This document shows positions 20,119-30,092 of a stretch of DNA of 64,000 nucleotides, piece after piece. This DNA comes from Thiohalobacter thiocyanaticus (GTDB lineage Bacteria; Pseudomonadota; Gammaproteobacteria; Thiohalobacterales; Thiohalobacteraceae), in NCBI RefSeq assembly GCF_003932505.1, contig NZ_QZMU01000001.1, positions 2,675,001 through 2,739,000 on the forward strand, in the 5' to 3' direction. Below the pieces are notes generated by a model. That model was not told where the DNA came from. It saw nothing but the letters and a program-made list of their open reading frames with translations, and ran no database searches. Both the position numbers and the translations under genes were made by a program. Each line of letters opens with the position of its first letter. The first letter of the stretch is position 1.

Positions 20119-21381
20119 TCAGACCAGTCCCGCGAAGGGCTGCACCTGTACCGTTTCACCGGCCTCGACGCCGTTCGATTCGGCCGGCAGGATGATGAAG
20201 CAGTTGGCGCGGCTCATGGACGTCATCAGGTGCGAGCCCTGGCCGCCGGTGGGACGGACCTGCAGCCCGCCGTCTTCCGCGGACTCCATCCAGCCGCGCT
20301 GGAATTCCAGCCGGCCCGGGCTCTTCTTCAGCGGCGCGGCGGTCCGCGCCTGCAGCAGCGGCGGCGGAGATGGCGTGGTCCCCATCATCTTCTCCAGCGC
20401 CGGCTGGGTGAACTGATAGAAGGTGGCCATGACCGAGACCGGGTTGCCGGGCAGGCCGAAGAAACGCGCCCCGCCCAGGCGACCGATGGCCAGCGGCTTG
20501 CCCGGCTTCATGGCGATGCGCCAGAAGTCGACCTCGCCCATGGCCTCCAGGGTCTCCTTGACGTAGTCGGCCTCGCCCACCGAGACGCCGCCGGAGGTGA
20601 TGACCGCATCGGCCTGGGCGGCAGCGTCCGTGAAGGCCGCGCGCACCGCTTCGCGGGTGTCCGGGATCACGCCCAGGTCGATCACCTCCACGCCGAGCCG
20701 GGTCAGCATGGCGTGCAGGCTGTAGCGGTTGCTGTCATAGATCTGGCCCGGGCCCAGCGGCCGGCCCAGGCCCACCAGTTCATCACCGGTGGAGAAGAAG
20801 GCCACCCGCAGCCGGCGGCGGACCCGCGCCTCGGCCTGGCCCAATGAGGCAATCACGCCCAGCTGCGGCGGCAGCAGCCGGGTGCCGGCCTCCAGTACCC
20901 GCTCCCCGGCGCGGATGTCCTCGCCGGGATGTCGCACATTGGCACCGGCCTTCTGCCCGGCACCGATCCGTACACGGTCTCCGTCGACCTCGACCCGTTC
21001 CTGCATGACCACGGTGTCGGCACCCTCGGGCAGCACCGCGCCGGTCATGATGCGTACCGCCTGGCCGGCTTCCACCTGGCCTGCGAAGGGCGCGCCGGCC
21101 ATCGCCTGGCCGGTGAGTTGCAACTCGGTGGTGCCGTCGGGGGCCAGGTCGGCGCCGCGCACGGCATAGCCGTCCATGGCCGAGTTGGCGAAGCCCGGCA
21201 CGTCGATGCCGGCGTGCAGCGGTTCGGCCAGCACCCGGCCGAGGGCGCTGCGCAGGGGCAGGACCTCATCTCCCGTGACGGGCGCGACGGCATCGAGGAT
21301 GCGCTGTCGGGCTTCCTCGACCGACAGCAGCTTCTGTTCGGGGGTGGCACAGGGGTCGGGGTCCTGGTTACTGGCTGTCAT
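20119..21381 (-). CDS. moeA: Molybdopterin molybdenumtransferase MoeA
   Basis: 420 residues from ATG 21381. It inserts molybdate into adenylylated molybdopterin, the last step of molybdenum-cofactor synthesis. Visible family landmarks are SALGRVLAEPLHAGIDVPGFANSAMDGYAVR split across domains 1 and 2, IMTGAVLPEGADTVVMQE, STGDELV, ITSGGVSVGEADYVK and GLPGNPVS in the catalytic domain. An upstream ATG at 21408 would overlap mobB by 17 bases; ATG 21381 with GATGGA upstream leaves a 10-base gap and is more likely. It forms an operon with mobB and mobA on the minus strand. Confidence 0.94.
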   Translation of the reverse strand: MTASNQDPDPCATPEQKLLSVEEARQRILDAVAPVTGDEVLPLRSALGRVLAEPLHAGIDVPGFANSAMDGYAVRGADLAPDGTTELQLTGQAMAGAPFAGQVEAGQAVRIMTGAVLPEGADTVVMQERVEVDGDRVRIGAGQKAGANVRHPGEDIRAGERVLEAGTRLLPPQLGVIASLGQAEARVRRRLRVAFFSTGDELVGLGRPLGPGQIYDSNRYSLHAMLTRLGVEVIDLGVIPDTREAVRAAFTDAAAQADAVITSGGVSVGEADYVKETLEAMGEVDFWRIAMKPGKPLAIGRLGGARFFGLPGNPVSVMATFYQFTQPALEKMMGTTPSPPPLLQARTAAPLKKSPGRLEFQRGWMESAEDGGLQVRPTGGQGSHLMTSMSRANCFIILPAESNGVEAGETVQVQPFAGLV

Positions 21382-21391
21382 GGTAAATCCA

Positions 21392-21916
21392 TCAGGTTGA
21401 ACGGACATGATTCAGGATGAAGGCGGCAATGGCCGGGACGTCGTTGATGTCCAGCTGCGGCAACGGCGTATCCAGCGCGACGTCACTGAGCACGGCCATG
21501 ATCGAGTCGTCCCCGGGATAAAGCAAGGGTTTCCCGGTGGCCGCGCGGTGCAGCTCCAGCTTGGGGAAGCGTTCGTGGCGAAAGCCCTCGACCAGAATCA
21601 GGTCCAGGGCCTCCCGGTCCAGCCGCGTGATGAGCTGTGCCAGCTCGGCCTCGTCCGGGTCGGGCGTTTCCGTCATCAGCGCCCAGCGCCTGCCCGAGGC
21701 GATCAGTACCTGACCGGCGCCGGCGTGGCGCAGCCGATAGCTGTCCTTGCCCGGGCGGTCGATGTCGAAGTCGTGATGGGCGTGCTTGATCAGGCCGATG
21801 CGCAGGCCCTGCCCGCGCAGCAGGGGCAGCAGCTGCTCCAGCAGGGTGGTCTTGCCGGTGCCGCTCCAGGCGGCGAAGCCCAGCACCGGCGGCCGGGTGA
21901 ACAGCTCATTCAACAT
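21392..21916 (-). CDS. mobB: Molybdopterin-guanine dinucleotide biosynthesis adapter protein MobB
   Basis: 174 residues. A P-loop GTP-binding protein with Walker A SGTGKTTL at about residues 15-22, then GLIKHAHHDFDIDRPGKDSYRLRHAGA, the MobB signature, and LILVEGFRHERFPKLELHR. MobB assists MobA in making the guanine dinucleotide form of the molybdenum cofactor. The start is ATG 21916 preceded by AAGGGG; an open frame continues upstream into the nested repeat but has no homology. It lies between mobA and moeA, so the three form a molybdenum-cofactor cluster, which implies molybdoenzymes elsewhere in the genome. Confidence 0.93.
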   Translation of the reverse strand: MLNELFTRPPVLGFAAWSGTGKTTLLEQLLPLLRGQGLRIGLIKHAHHDFDIDRPGKDSYRLRHAGAGQVLIASGRRWALMTETPDPDEAELAQLITRLDREALDLILVEGFRHERFPKLELHRAATGKPLLYPGDDSIMAVLSDVALDTPLPQLDINDVPAIAAFILNHVRST

Positions 21917-21932
21917 TGAAACCCCTTGATGG

Positions 21933-22043
21933 CCACAAGATCCACGAAACCCACAAAAATGTCTTGTGTATGCATTGCCAGGCGCATAGCGCCATGGCAA
22001 TGCAGGCAATATCCCCCTTTAGTGGGTTTCGTGGATTTCGTGG
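21933..22043. repeat. Nested inverted repeats between mobB and mobA
   Basis: Outer arms of 22 bases (21933-21954 and 22022-22043) share ATCCACGAAACCCAC and match at 20 of 22 positions as reverse complements. Inside sits a separate hairpin: GCATTGCCAGGCGC (21972-21985), loop ATA, GCGCCATGGCAATGC (21989-22003), with a single bulged A. Confidence 0.85.
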
Positions 22044-22071
22044 CTGATGCGCTCCTGGTTTCCGCGGCCAT

Positions 22072-22674
22072 TCAGATCATCGCCTCGATGCGCTGCAGAT
22101 CCTCCGGCGTGTTGACGTTGGCGAACCACTCCGGGTGATCGCTGCAGTCGACGATCACCGGGTCCAGCGACTGCAGCCACAGCTGCGTCTTGCGCTCGCC
22201 GGCGGCTAGGAACCGTCGTAGTGACGGGGCCGTCTCGCGTGCCAGCAGGCAGAAGGTGGGCTGCAGCCGTTCGCCGTCCCGGGCCAGACAGGCGCTGCCG
22301 CCCTGTGCATCCTGTGCCGCCACCAGGCGCTGCAGCAGCGCCGGCGTGGCCAGCGGGGCGTCGCAGGGCATGACCAGCAGGTGTGCGTTTTCGATTCGTT
22401 CCAGTGCCGTCAGGATCCCCGCCAGTGGACCGGGGTGATCCGTCAGGTCGTCTTTCAGCACCGGATAACCGCGGCTGGCATAGTCGGCCGGGTGACGGTT
22501 GGCGCTGATCAGAATGTGCGGTGTCACCCGCCGCAGACTGGCAATGGCATGGTCGATCAGCGCCCGGCCGCCCACCTCGATCAGACCCTTGTCCCGGCCG
22601 CCCATGCGCCTGGCCCGGCCGCCGGCCAGGATCAGGCCGGTGAGATCGTTGCGGGCAGTATCGGTGTCGGACAT
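22072..22674 (-). CDS. mobA: Molybdenum cofactor guanylyltransferase MobA
   Basis: 200 residues. It transfers GMP from GTP to molybdenum-molybdopterin. The N-terminal nucleotidyltransferase motif LAGGRARRMGGRDKGL is complete, followed by LISANRHPADY, GPLAGILTAL and LLVMPCDAPL with the metal-binding aspartate. It is the first gene of the mobA-mobB-moeA group. An overlapping frame in the other register is a shadow. A 155-base gap with nested inverted repeats separates it from mobB, so the RNA between them can form a large hairpin. Confidence 0.95.
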   Translation of the reverse strand: MSDTDTARNDLTGLILAGGRARRMGGRDKGLIEVGGRALIDHAIASLRRVTPHILISANRHPADYASRGYPVLKDDLTDHPGPLAGILTALERIENAHLLVMPCDAPLATPALLQRLVAAQDAQGGSACLARDGERLQPTFCLLARETAPSLRRFLAAGERKTQLWLQSLDPVIVDCSDHPEWFANVNTPEDLQRIEAMI

Positions 22675-22801
22675 GACTGCTGGGCGTGGCGGACCGGATA
22701 TGGTTCAGAAAGGGCGATTCTACCATTGCGCGGGGTTTCATTTCCCCGGCCGGCCGGGGGTAGAATCGGCCGGGTTACCACCAGGCCTACGGAGATTTCT
22801 C

Positions 22802-23482
22802 ATGGCACCCTGTTACCGCTGGTTCGCGCTCCTGCTCCTTGCCTTTGCCCTGCCGCTTCAGGCCGACGAAGACAGTCATTACAACCGCATCCGCTTCCAG
22901 GTGGAGGTGACGGAGACGGTGGCCAACGACCGCATGCAGGCGGTGCTCGCCGCCGAGACCGAGGCCGCCTCGGCCGATGAGGTGGCCGACAGCATCAACC
23001 GCACCATGCAATGGGCGCTGGAGCAGAGCCGGGACCGGGAAGGGATCAGGGTCAGCACCGGCAATTACCGCGTCACCCCGGTCTATCGCCAGGATCGGCC
23101 GGAACGCTGGCGGGGACTGCAGGAGCTGCGTCTGGAGAGCGGCGACTTCGCCGCCCTGGGGCAGCTGATTGGTACGCTGCAGCAGCGGCTGCAGATCAAA
23201 CACACCGGCTTTTTCATCGCCGATGCCACCCGCGAGGCGGTCGAGGCCCGACTGATCGACCGTGCCATCGAGCGTTTCCAGGCCCGGGCCGAGCAGATCC
23301 GCAAGCGCTTCTCCGCCCAGGCTTTCCACCTGGTCGAGGCCAGTGTCGACACCGCCGGCGGCGGCCAGCCGCTGCCGGTGATGCGGATGCAGGCCATGGC
23401 TGAATCGGCCGCCCCGCCGGCTCTGGAGGCGGGGGAGGGCGAGGTCAGGGTTGCCGTCAGCGGGGTGATTGAGTTGGAGTGA
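22802..23482 (+). CDS. Periplasmic SIMPL/DUF541 domain protein
   Basis: 226 residues with a signal peptide (residues 1-21, hydrophobic core FALLLLAFALPLQA, cleavage before DEDS). The mature protein follows the SIMPL (DUF541) pattern: RFQVEVTETVANDRMQAVLAAE, a repeated long helix, YRVTPVYRQDRPERWRGLQEL, and a C-terminal strand VRVAVSGVIELE. Family members are periplasmic or outer-membrane-linked proteins, related to BP26 and YggE, and linked to oxidative stress; the biochemical activity is unsettled. The stop is the TGA of a GAGTGAGGAGTGA repeat that continues downstream. Divergent to mobA with 127 bases between. Confidence 0.85.
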   Translation: MAPCYRWFALLLLAFALPLQADEDSHYNRIRFQVEVTETVANDRMQAVLAAETEAASADEVADSINRTMQWALEQSRDREGIRVSTGNYRVTPVYRQDRPERWRGLQELRLESGDFAALGQLIGTLQQRLQIKHTGFFIADATREAVEARLIDRAIERFQARAEQIRKRFSAQAFHLVEASVDTAGGGQPLPVMRMQAMAESAAPPALEAGEGEVRVAVSGVIELE

Positions 23483-23510
23483 GGAGTGATGCGTGAGGAG
23501 TAAGGAGTGA
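23478..23510. repeat. Short direct repeats of GTGAGGAG type
   Basis: Repeated GAGTGAGGAGTGA-like units at the end of the SIMPL gene. The same unit occurs at the end of the HPF gene (24153-24168) and before mutS (47388-47411). In the first two cases the gene's stop codon is part of the unit. Confidence 0.65.
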
Positions 23511-23597
23511 CCGGGCTTGATCCCGGTCAGTGTCCAGGCGGGTGGATCTGTACTAGATTCAGGGTGAAGGACATTCATCAATGCAGGGGAGGCGCCC

Positions 23598-24158
23598 ATG
23601 CAGATTCCGCTGGAACTCAGTTTTCGCAATATGGACCATTCGGACGCCGTGGAAACGGCGGTTCGGGAAAAGGCCGACAAGCTGGAGCAGTTTCATTCCA
23701 ATATCACCAGTTGCCGGGTGATCGTCGAGGCGCTGCACCGCCACCACCACAAGGGTAACACCTATCATGTACGGGTCGATCTGACCCTGCCCGGCCACGA
23801 ACTGGTGGCCAGCCGCGATCCCGGTCAGAATCATGCCCACGAGGATGTCTATGCCGCCATCCGCGACGCCTTCAACGCCGCCCGACGTCAGCTCGAGGCG
23901 CTGAACCACAAGCAGCAGCGCCAGGTCAAACATCACGAGGCGCCGCCGCATGGTCGCGTCCATATCCTGGACCGGGATCATGGACGCATCCAGACCAGTG
24001 ACGGGCGGGACATCTACTTTCACCGCAACAGTCTGGTCAATGGTGAGTTCGACCGCCTGCAGCCCGGCGACGAGGTGCGCTTCGACGAGGAGATGGGCGA
24101 CGAGGGGCCGCAGGCGAGCAGTGTGCGCACCATCGGCAAGCATCATATTGTTGAGTGA
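23598..24158 (+). CDS. HPF/RaiA family ribosome-associated protein fused to a cold-shock-like domain
   Basis: 186 residues. Residues 1-100 form an HPF/RaiA (S30AE) domain: MQIPLELSFRNMDHSDAVE, a His-rich turn EALHRHHHKGNTYHVRVDLTLPG and VYAAIRDAFNAARRQLE. Residues 118-183 resemble a cold-shock/OB domain: HGRVHILDRDHGRIQTSDG, DIYFHRNSLVNG, LQPGDEVRF, GPQASSVRTI. HPF proteins bind the 30S decoding region and stabilise idle ribosomes; the OB part would add RNA binding. Short HPF with this extension differs from the long HPF dimerisation tail. The start is ATG 23598 after GGGGAGG. The stop lies in a GTGAGGAG repeat. Confidence 0.88.
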   Translation: MQIPLELSFRNMDHSDAVETAVREKADKLEQFHSNITSCRVIVEALHRHHHKGNTYHVRVDLTLPGHELVASRDPGQNHAHEDVYAAIRDAFNAARRQLEALNHKQQRQVKHHEAPPHGRVHILDRDHGRIQTSDGRDIYFHRNSLVNGEFDRLQPGDEVRFDEEMGDEGPQASSVRTIGKHHIVE

Positions 24159-24165
24159 GGAGTGA

Positions 24166-24242
24166 GTAGGTCGGGTTAGCGCAGCGTAACCCGACAGCCC
24201 ACGTATGTTGGGTTACGCTACTACGTACCTGACCCAACCTGC
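24166..24242. repeat. Palindromic intergenic repeats, family C, two units
   Basis: First unit GTAGGTCGGGTTAGCG with CGTAACCCGACA, second unit TGTTGGGTTACGCTAC with a degraded partner GACCCAACCTGC. It fills most of the gap between the HPF-CSD and FAAL genes. Confidence 0.78.
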
Positions 24243-24270
24243 GGCACTGCCCGGATCACGCTCCCGGGCG

Positions 24271-27066
<2,796 letters not shown>

Positions 27067-27114
27067 GGCTTTGGACAATGGACAGGCTTACGGCCACGAT
27101 GCCATAGTAACCGG

Positions 27115-28032
27115 GTGATTTCACCGGATACCTTCCCGCCGCTGCCGGAAGCCGACCGCCAGGAGATCGAGGGCTTTCTCGACCGCCTGTGGATGGAGGC
27201 CGGCCTGAGCGAGCATACCCTTTCCGCCTATCGCAGTGACCTGAACCGGTTCGGCCGCTGGCTGGCCGGGCGTGGCAGTGATCTGCTGCAGGCCGGACGC
27301 GCGGATCTGATGGAATATCTGGCCTACCGCAGTAGCGGCAAGGCCAGCAGTGCCGCGCGCGGCCTGTCCAGCCTGCGCCGTTTTTACCGCTTCCAGGTGC
27401 GCGAGGGCCGGCGCCAGGATGATCCCACCGCCCGTATCGATTCGCCCCGGCTGGGCCGGCCCCTGCCGAAGGCGCTCAGCGAGGATGAGGTCGAGGCCCT
27501 GCTGGCCGCCCCCGACACCGGGACCGCCCTGGGTCTGCGCGACCGCACCCTGCTGGAACTGGTGTACGCCTGCGGCCTGCGGGTGAGCGAGCTGGTCGCC
27601 CTTGAGCTGCCGCGGCTCAACCTGCGTCAGGGCGTGGTGCGGGTGACGGGCAAGGGTGGCAAGGAGCGACTGGTGCCGCTGGGCGAGGAGGCCGCGGCCT
27701 GGGTCGAACGCTACCTGGACGAGGCCCGGCCGGCGCTGCTGCGCGGCCGGGTCAGCGATCACCTGTTTCCCGGCCGCGGCGGTGCGCCCCTGACCCGTCA
27801 GGCCTGCTGGTACCGGATCAAGCGTTACGCCCTCGCGGCAGGGATTCGCAGTCCCATCTCGCCTCACACCCTGCGTCACGCCTTCGCCACCCACCTGCTC
27901 AATCACGGCGCCGACCTGCGCGTGGTGCAGCTGCTGCTGGGTCACAGCGACCTGTCCACCACCCAGATCTATACCCACGTGGCCCGCGCCCGGCTGCAGG
28001 AACTGCATGGCCGGCATCATCCGCGCGGCTGA
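27115..28032 (+). CDS. xerD: Site-specific tyrosine recombinase XerD
   Basis: 305 residues from GTG 27115, close to the usual 298. It acts with XerC at dif to resolve chromosome dimers. All catalytic residues are present: Arg156 (CGLRVSEL), Lys180 (GKGGKER), His251 and Arg254 (HTLRHAFATHLL), His277 (LGHSDL) and Tyr286 (TTQIYTHV). The N-terminal SAM-like core-binding domain begins LWMEAGLSEHTLSAYRSDL. The open frame extends upstream through the antisense FAAL gene without homology, so the start is internal to it. The 48-base gap to the divergent FAAL gene must hold both promoters. dsbC follows on the same strand, a common arrangement. Confidence 0.95.
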   Translation: MISPDTFPPLPEADRQEIEGFLDRLWMEAGLSEHTLSAYRSDLNRFGRWLAGRGSDLLQAGRADLMEYLAYRSSGKASSAARGLSSLRRFYRFQVREGRRQDDPTARIDSPRLGRPLPKALSEDEVEALLAAPDTGTALGLRDRTLLELVYACGLRVSELVALELPRLNLRQGVVRVTGKGGKERLVPLGEEAAAWVERYLDEARPALLRGRVSDHLFPGRGGAPLTRQACWYRIKRYALAAGIRSPISPHTLRHAFATHLLNHGADLRVVQLLLGHSDLSTTQIYTHVARARLQELHGRHHPRG

Positions 28033-28140
28033 TCGCGGCGCCGGGCCGAAGCGTGTAAACTTTCTGACTTGTCCGGCGTCTATATTGCCATGTCACGCCT
28101 CAAGGCGGTTTCCCACTAATTTTGCAGAGATTCTGAATTT

Positions 28141-28875
28141 ATGTCTGATTTGAAGCGCATTCTGGCCGGATTTGCGGCCCTGCTGGCGAGCCTCATCACC
28201 GTTCCCGCACTGGCGGTGGAACTGCCGGAGAAGGCCGGCCAGGCGCTGGAGCGTTTCCTGCCCGAGCGCAGCCCGGGCGCGGTCAGAAAGGGACCGGTCG
28301 CGGGTCTGTACGAGGTTGCCTACGGCGCCCAGATCTTCTATGTCAGTGCCGATGGCCGCTTTCTGCTCCAGGGCGCCTTTCTCGATACCGAGACCGGCGA
28401 GAACGTCACCGAGCAGCGCCGAGGTGAGCTGATCAAGGCCGAGCTGGAGCGCATCGGCGAGGACCGGATGGTGATCTTCGCCGCCGACGAGCCGAAGCAC
28501 ACCGTCACCGTGTTCACCGACATCGACTGCGGCTACTGCCGCAAGCTGCACCAGGAGATCGATGAACTCAACCAGCGCGGTATCAGCGTGCGCTACCTGT
28601 TCTTTCCCCGCAGTGGCCCTGATACTCCGTCCTATTACAAGGCCGTTTCGGTCTGGTGCGCCGAGGATCAACAGCAGGCACTGACCGACGCCAAGAACGA
28701 CAAGCCGGTGCCGACCCAGCGTTGTGACAACCCGATCGACGAGCACATGCAGCTGGTGCGCGAGTTCGGCCTGCGCGGTACCCCCGCCATCGTCATGGAG
28801 GACGGCAATATCATTCCCGGGTATGTGCCGGCCGAAAAGCTTGCCGCCAGGCTGGACGGCAAGCCGTTGCGATAA
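28141..28875 (+). CDS. dsbC: Thiol:disulfide interchange protein DsbC
   Basis: Periplasmic disulfide isomerase of 244 residues. Signal peptide residues 1-25 (ILAGFAALLASLITVPALA), then the N-terminal dimerisation domain (FYVSADGRFLLQGAFLD) and a thioredoxin-fold catalytic domain with FTDIDCGYCRK, active-site cysteines 130 and 133, and the cis-proline loop RGTPAIVM. A second cysteine pair (VWCAEDQ and QRCDNP) matches the structural disulfide of DsbC. The xerD-dsbC order is conserved in many gammaproteobacteria. The gene ends 20 bases before a nested inverted repeat. Confidence 0.95.
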   Translation: MSDLKRILAGFAALLASLITVPALAVELPEKAGQALERFLPERSPGAVRKGPVAGLYEVAYGAQIFYVSADGRFLLQGAFLDTETGENVTEQRRGELIKAELERIGEDRMVIFAADEPKHTVTVFTDIDCGYCRKLHQEIDELNQRGISVRYLFFPRSGPDTPSYYKAVSVWCAEDQQQALTDAKNDKPVPTQRCDNPIDEHMQLVREFGLRGTPAIVMEDGNIIPGYVPAEKLAARLDGKPLR

Positions 28876-28894
28876 ATTCAGGGACGAGGTGCCA

Positions 28895-28982
28895 GGTGCC
28901 AGGGCCGAGGAAAATCAAGTAGTGTAGGTCGGGTTACGCTGCGCTAACCCGACCTACGTCATTACGAGTCGTCCCTGGCACC
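28895..28982. repeat. Nested inverted repeats between dsbC and ybbN
   Basis: Outer perfect 10-base arms GGTGCCAGGG (28895-28904) and CCCTGGCACC (28973-28982) enclose a family C palindrome (28924-28957, arms GTAGGTCGGGTTA and TAACCCGACCTAC). The two genes converge here, so the structure may also help end transcription. Confidence 0.82.
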
Positions 28983-28987
28983 TTTAT

Positions 28988-29851
28988 TTATAACAAATAA
29001 TTCGACATCTGCCGCCGGTAGCGGCTCACCAGCTCGCCCTGGTTGCCGAGGATTTCGAAAATGGCGATCAGGCTGCGGCGGCCGGCGCCCTCGTTGTAGT
29101 TCTTGTCCCGCTTGAGGATTTCCAGGTACTGATCCATGGCGGCCTCATAGTCGCCGGCCACGGCGTGACGGGCGGCCAGCCGCTCGCGCGCCTGCAGATC
29201 GGTGCCGTCGGCGGCCACCTGCTGCTCCAGCACAGACGTGTCGGGAGCGCCTTCGGCGGCGCTCGACAGTTCCAGCAGGGCGAACAGCTGCTTGGTTTCC
29301 TCTTCTTCCTGGATCGCCAGCGGCAGGCTGCCCAGGGCCTTGCGGGCGTCTTCCAGGCGGCCGATGCGCATGGCGATACGGGCAATATCGAGCTGGATGC
29401 GGGTGTTGTCCGGGTCGTCCGCGGCGGCGATCTGCAGCATGCCCAATGCTTCTTCCCCCTGACCGGCCTCGGCCCTGGCGAGCGCCTCCTCGCGCACGCC
29501 GTCGGAGGGACGCGGCAGATAGCGATCCAGCAGTGCGCGCAGCGCGGATTCGGGCTGGGCGCCGAGGATCTCCTCGACCACTTCGCCGTTGCGGATCAAC
29601 TTCATGGTGGGGATGCTGCGGATCTGGAACCGCTCGGCCAGCTCGCGCTCGGCATCGGTGTCGACCTTGGCCAGCAGGAAGCGGCCGGCGTATTCCTCGG
29701 CCAGTTGCAGCAGTACCGGCAGCTGCATCTGGCAGGGGCCGCACCATTCGGCCCAGAAATCGACCAGGACCGGGATCCGGTGGGAGTTCTCGATGACGAC
29801 CTGTTCGAAATTGTCGTAACTGACATCCACTACATTCGGATGGTCGCTCAT
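28988..29851 (-). CDS. ybbN: Co-chaperone YbbN (CnoX-type thioredoxin-TPR protein)
   Basis: 287 residues. The N-terminal thioredoxin domain has DFWAEWCGPCQMQ with cysteines 37 and 40 (WCGPC; E. coli CnoX has SxxC instead, so this version keeps a complete redox site). The C-terminal half is a TPR-like helical domain (ALARAEAGQGEEALGMLQIAAADDPDNTRIQLDIARIAMRIG region, and AVAGDYEAAMDQYLEILKRD near the end). CnoX/YbbN proteins hold oxidised or unfolded clients for GroEL and DnaK. Start ATG 29851 follows GGAGA. No signal peptide, so cytoplasmic. Flanked downstream by nested repeats and upstream by a REP pair. Confidence 0.9.
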   Translation of the reverse strand: MSDHPNVVDVSYDNFEQVVIENSHRIPVLVDFWAEWCGPCQMQLPVLLQLAEEYAGRFLLAKVDTDAERELAERFQIRSIPTMKLIRNGEVVEEILGAQPESALRALLDRYLPRPSDGVREEALARAEAGQGEEALGMLQIAAADDPDNTRIQLDIARIAMRIGRLEDARKALGSLPLAIQEEEETKQLFALLELSSAAEGAPDTSVLEQQVAADGTDLQARERLAARHAVAGDYEAAMDQYLEILKRDKNYNEGAGRRSLIAIFEILGNQGELVSRYRRQMSNYLL

Positions 29852-29911
29852 GGGGTCTCCTTCACTACGTTCAGACAGCGGTCAGAAATATCGCCTACAG
29901 CGCCGCAGACG

Positions 29912-30070
29912 CCGTCATCCCCGCGCAGGCGGGGATCCAGCAGCCATGGATTCCCGCCTGCGCGGGAATGACGTGGCGTTGGAAGTAGGTCGGGCTAGGC
30001 GCGATAGCGCCGTAACCCAACGTATGCGGCCTGGATGTCGGGTTACGCCCTTCGGGCTGACCCGACCTGC
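29912..30070. repeat. REP family A pair followed by two family C repeats
   Basis: 29912-29973 is an inverted pair with arms CCGTCATCCCCGCGCAGGC and GCCTGCGCGGGAATGACG. 29985-30070 holds two family C-like palindromes, the second with arms TGTCGGGTTACGCCC and GGGCTGACCCGACC. This occupies nearly the whole gap between ybbN and addA. Confidence 0.82.
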
Positions 30071-30092
30071 GGTATTCGCAGGATACGCAACA

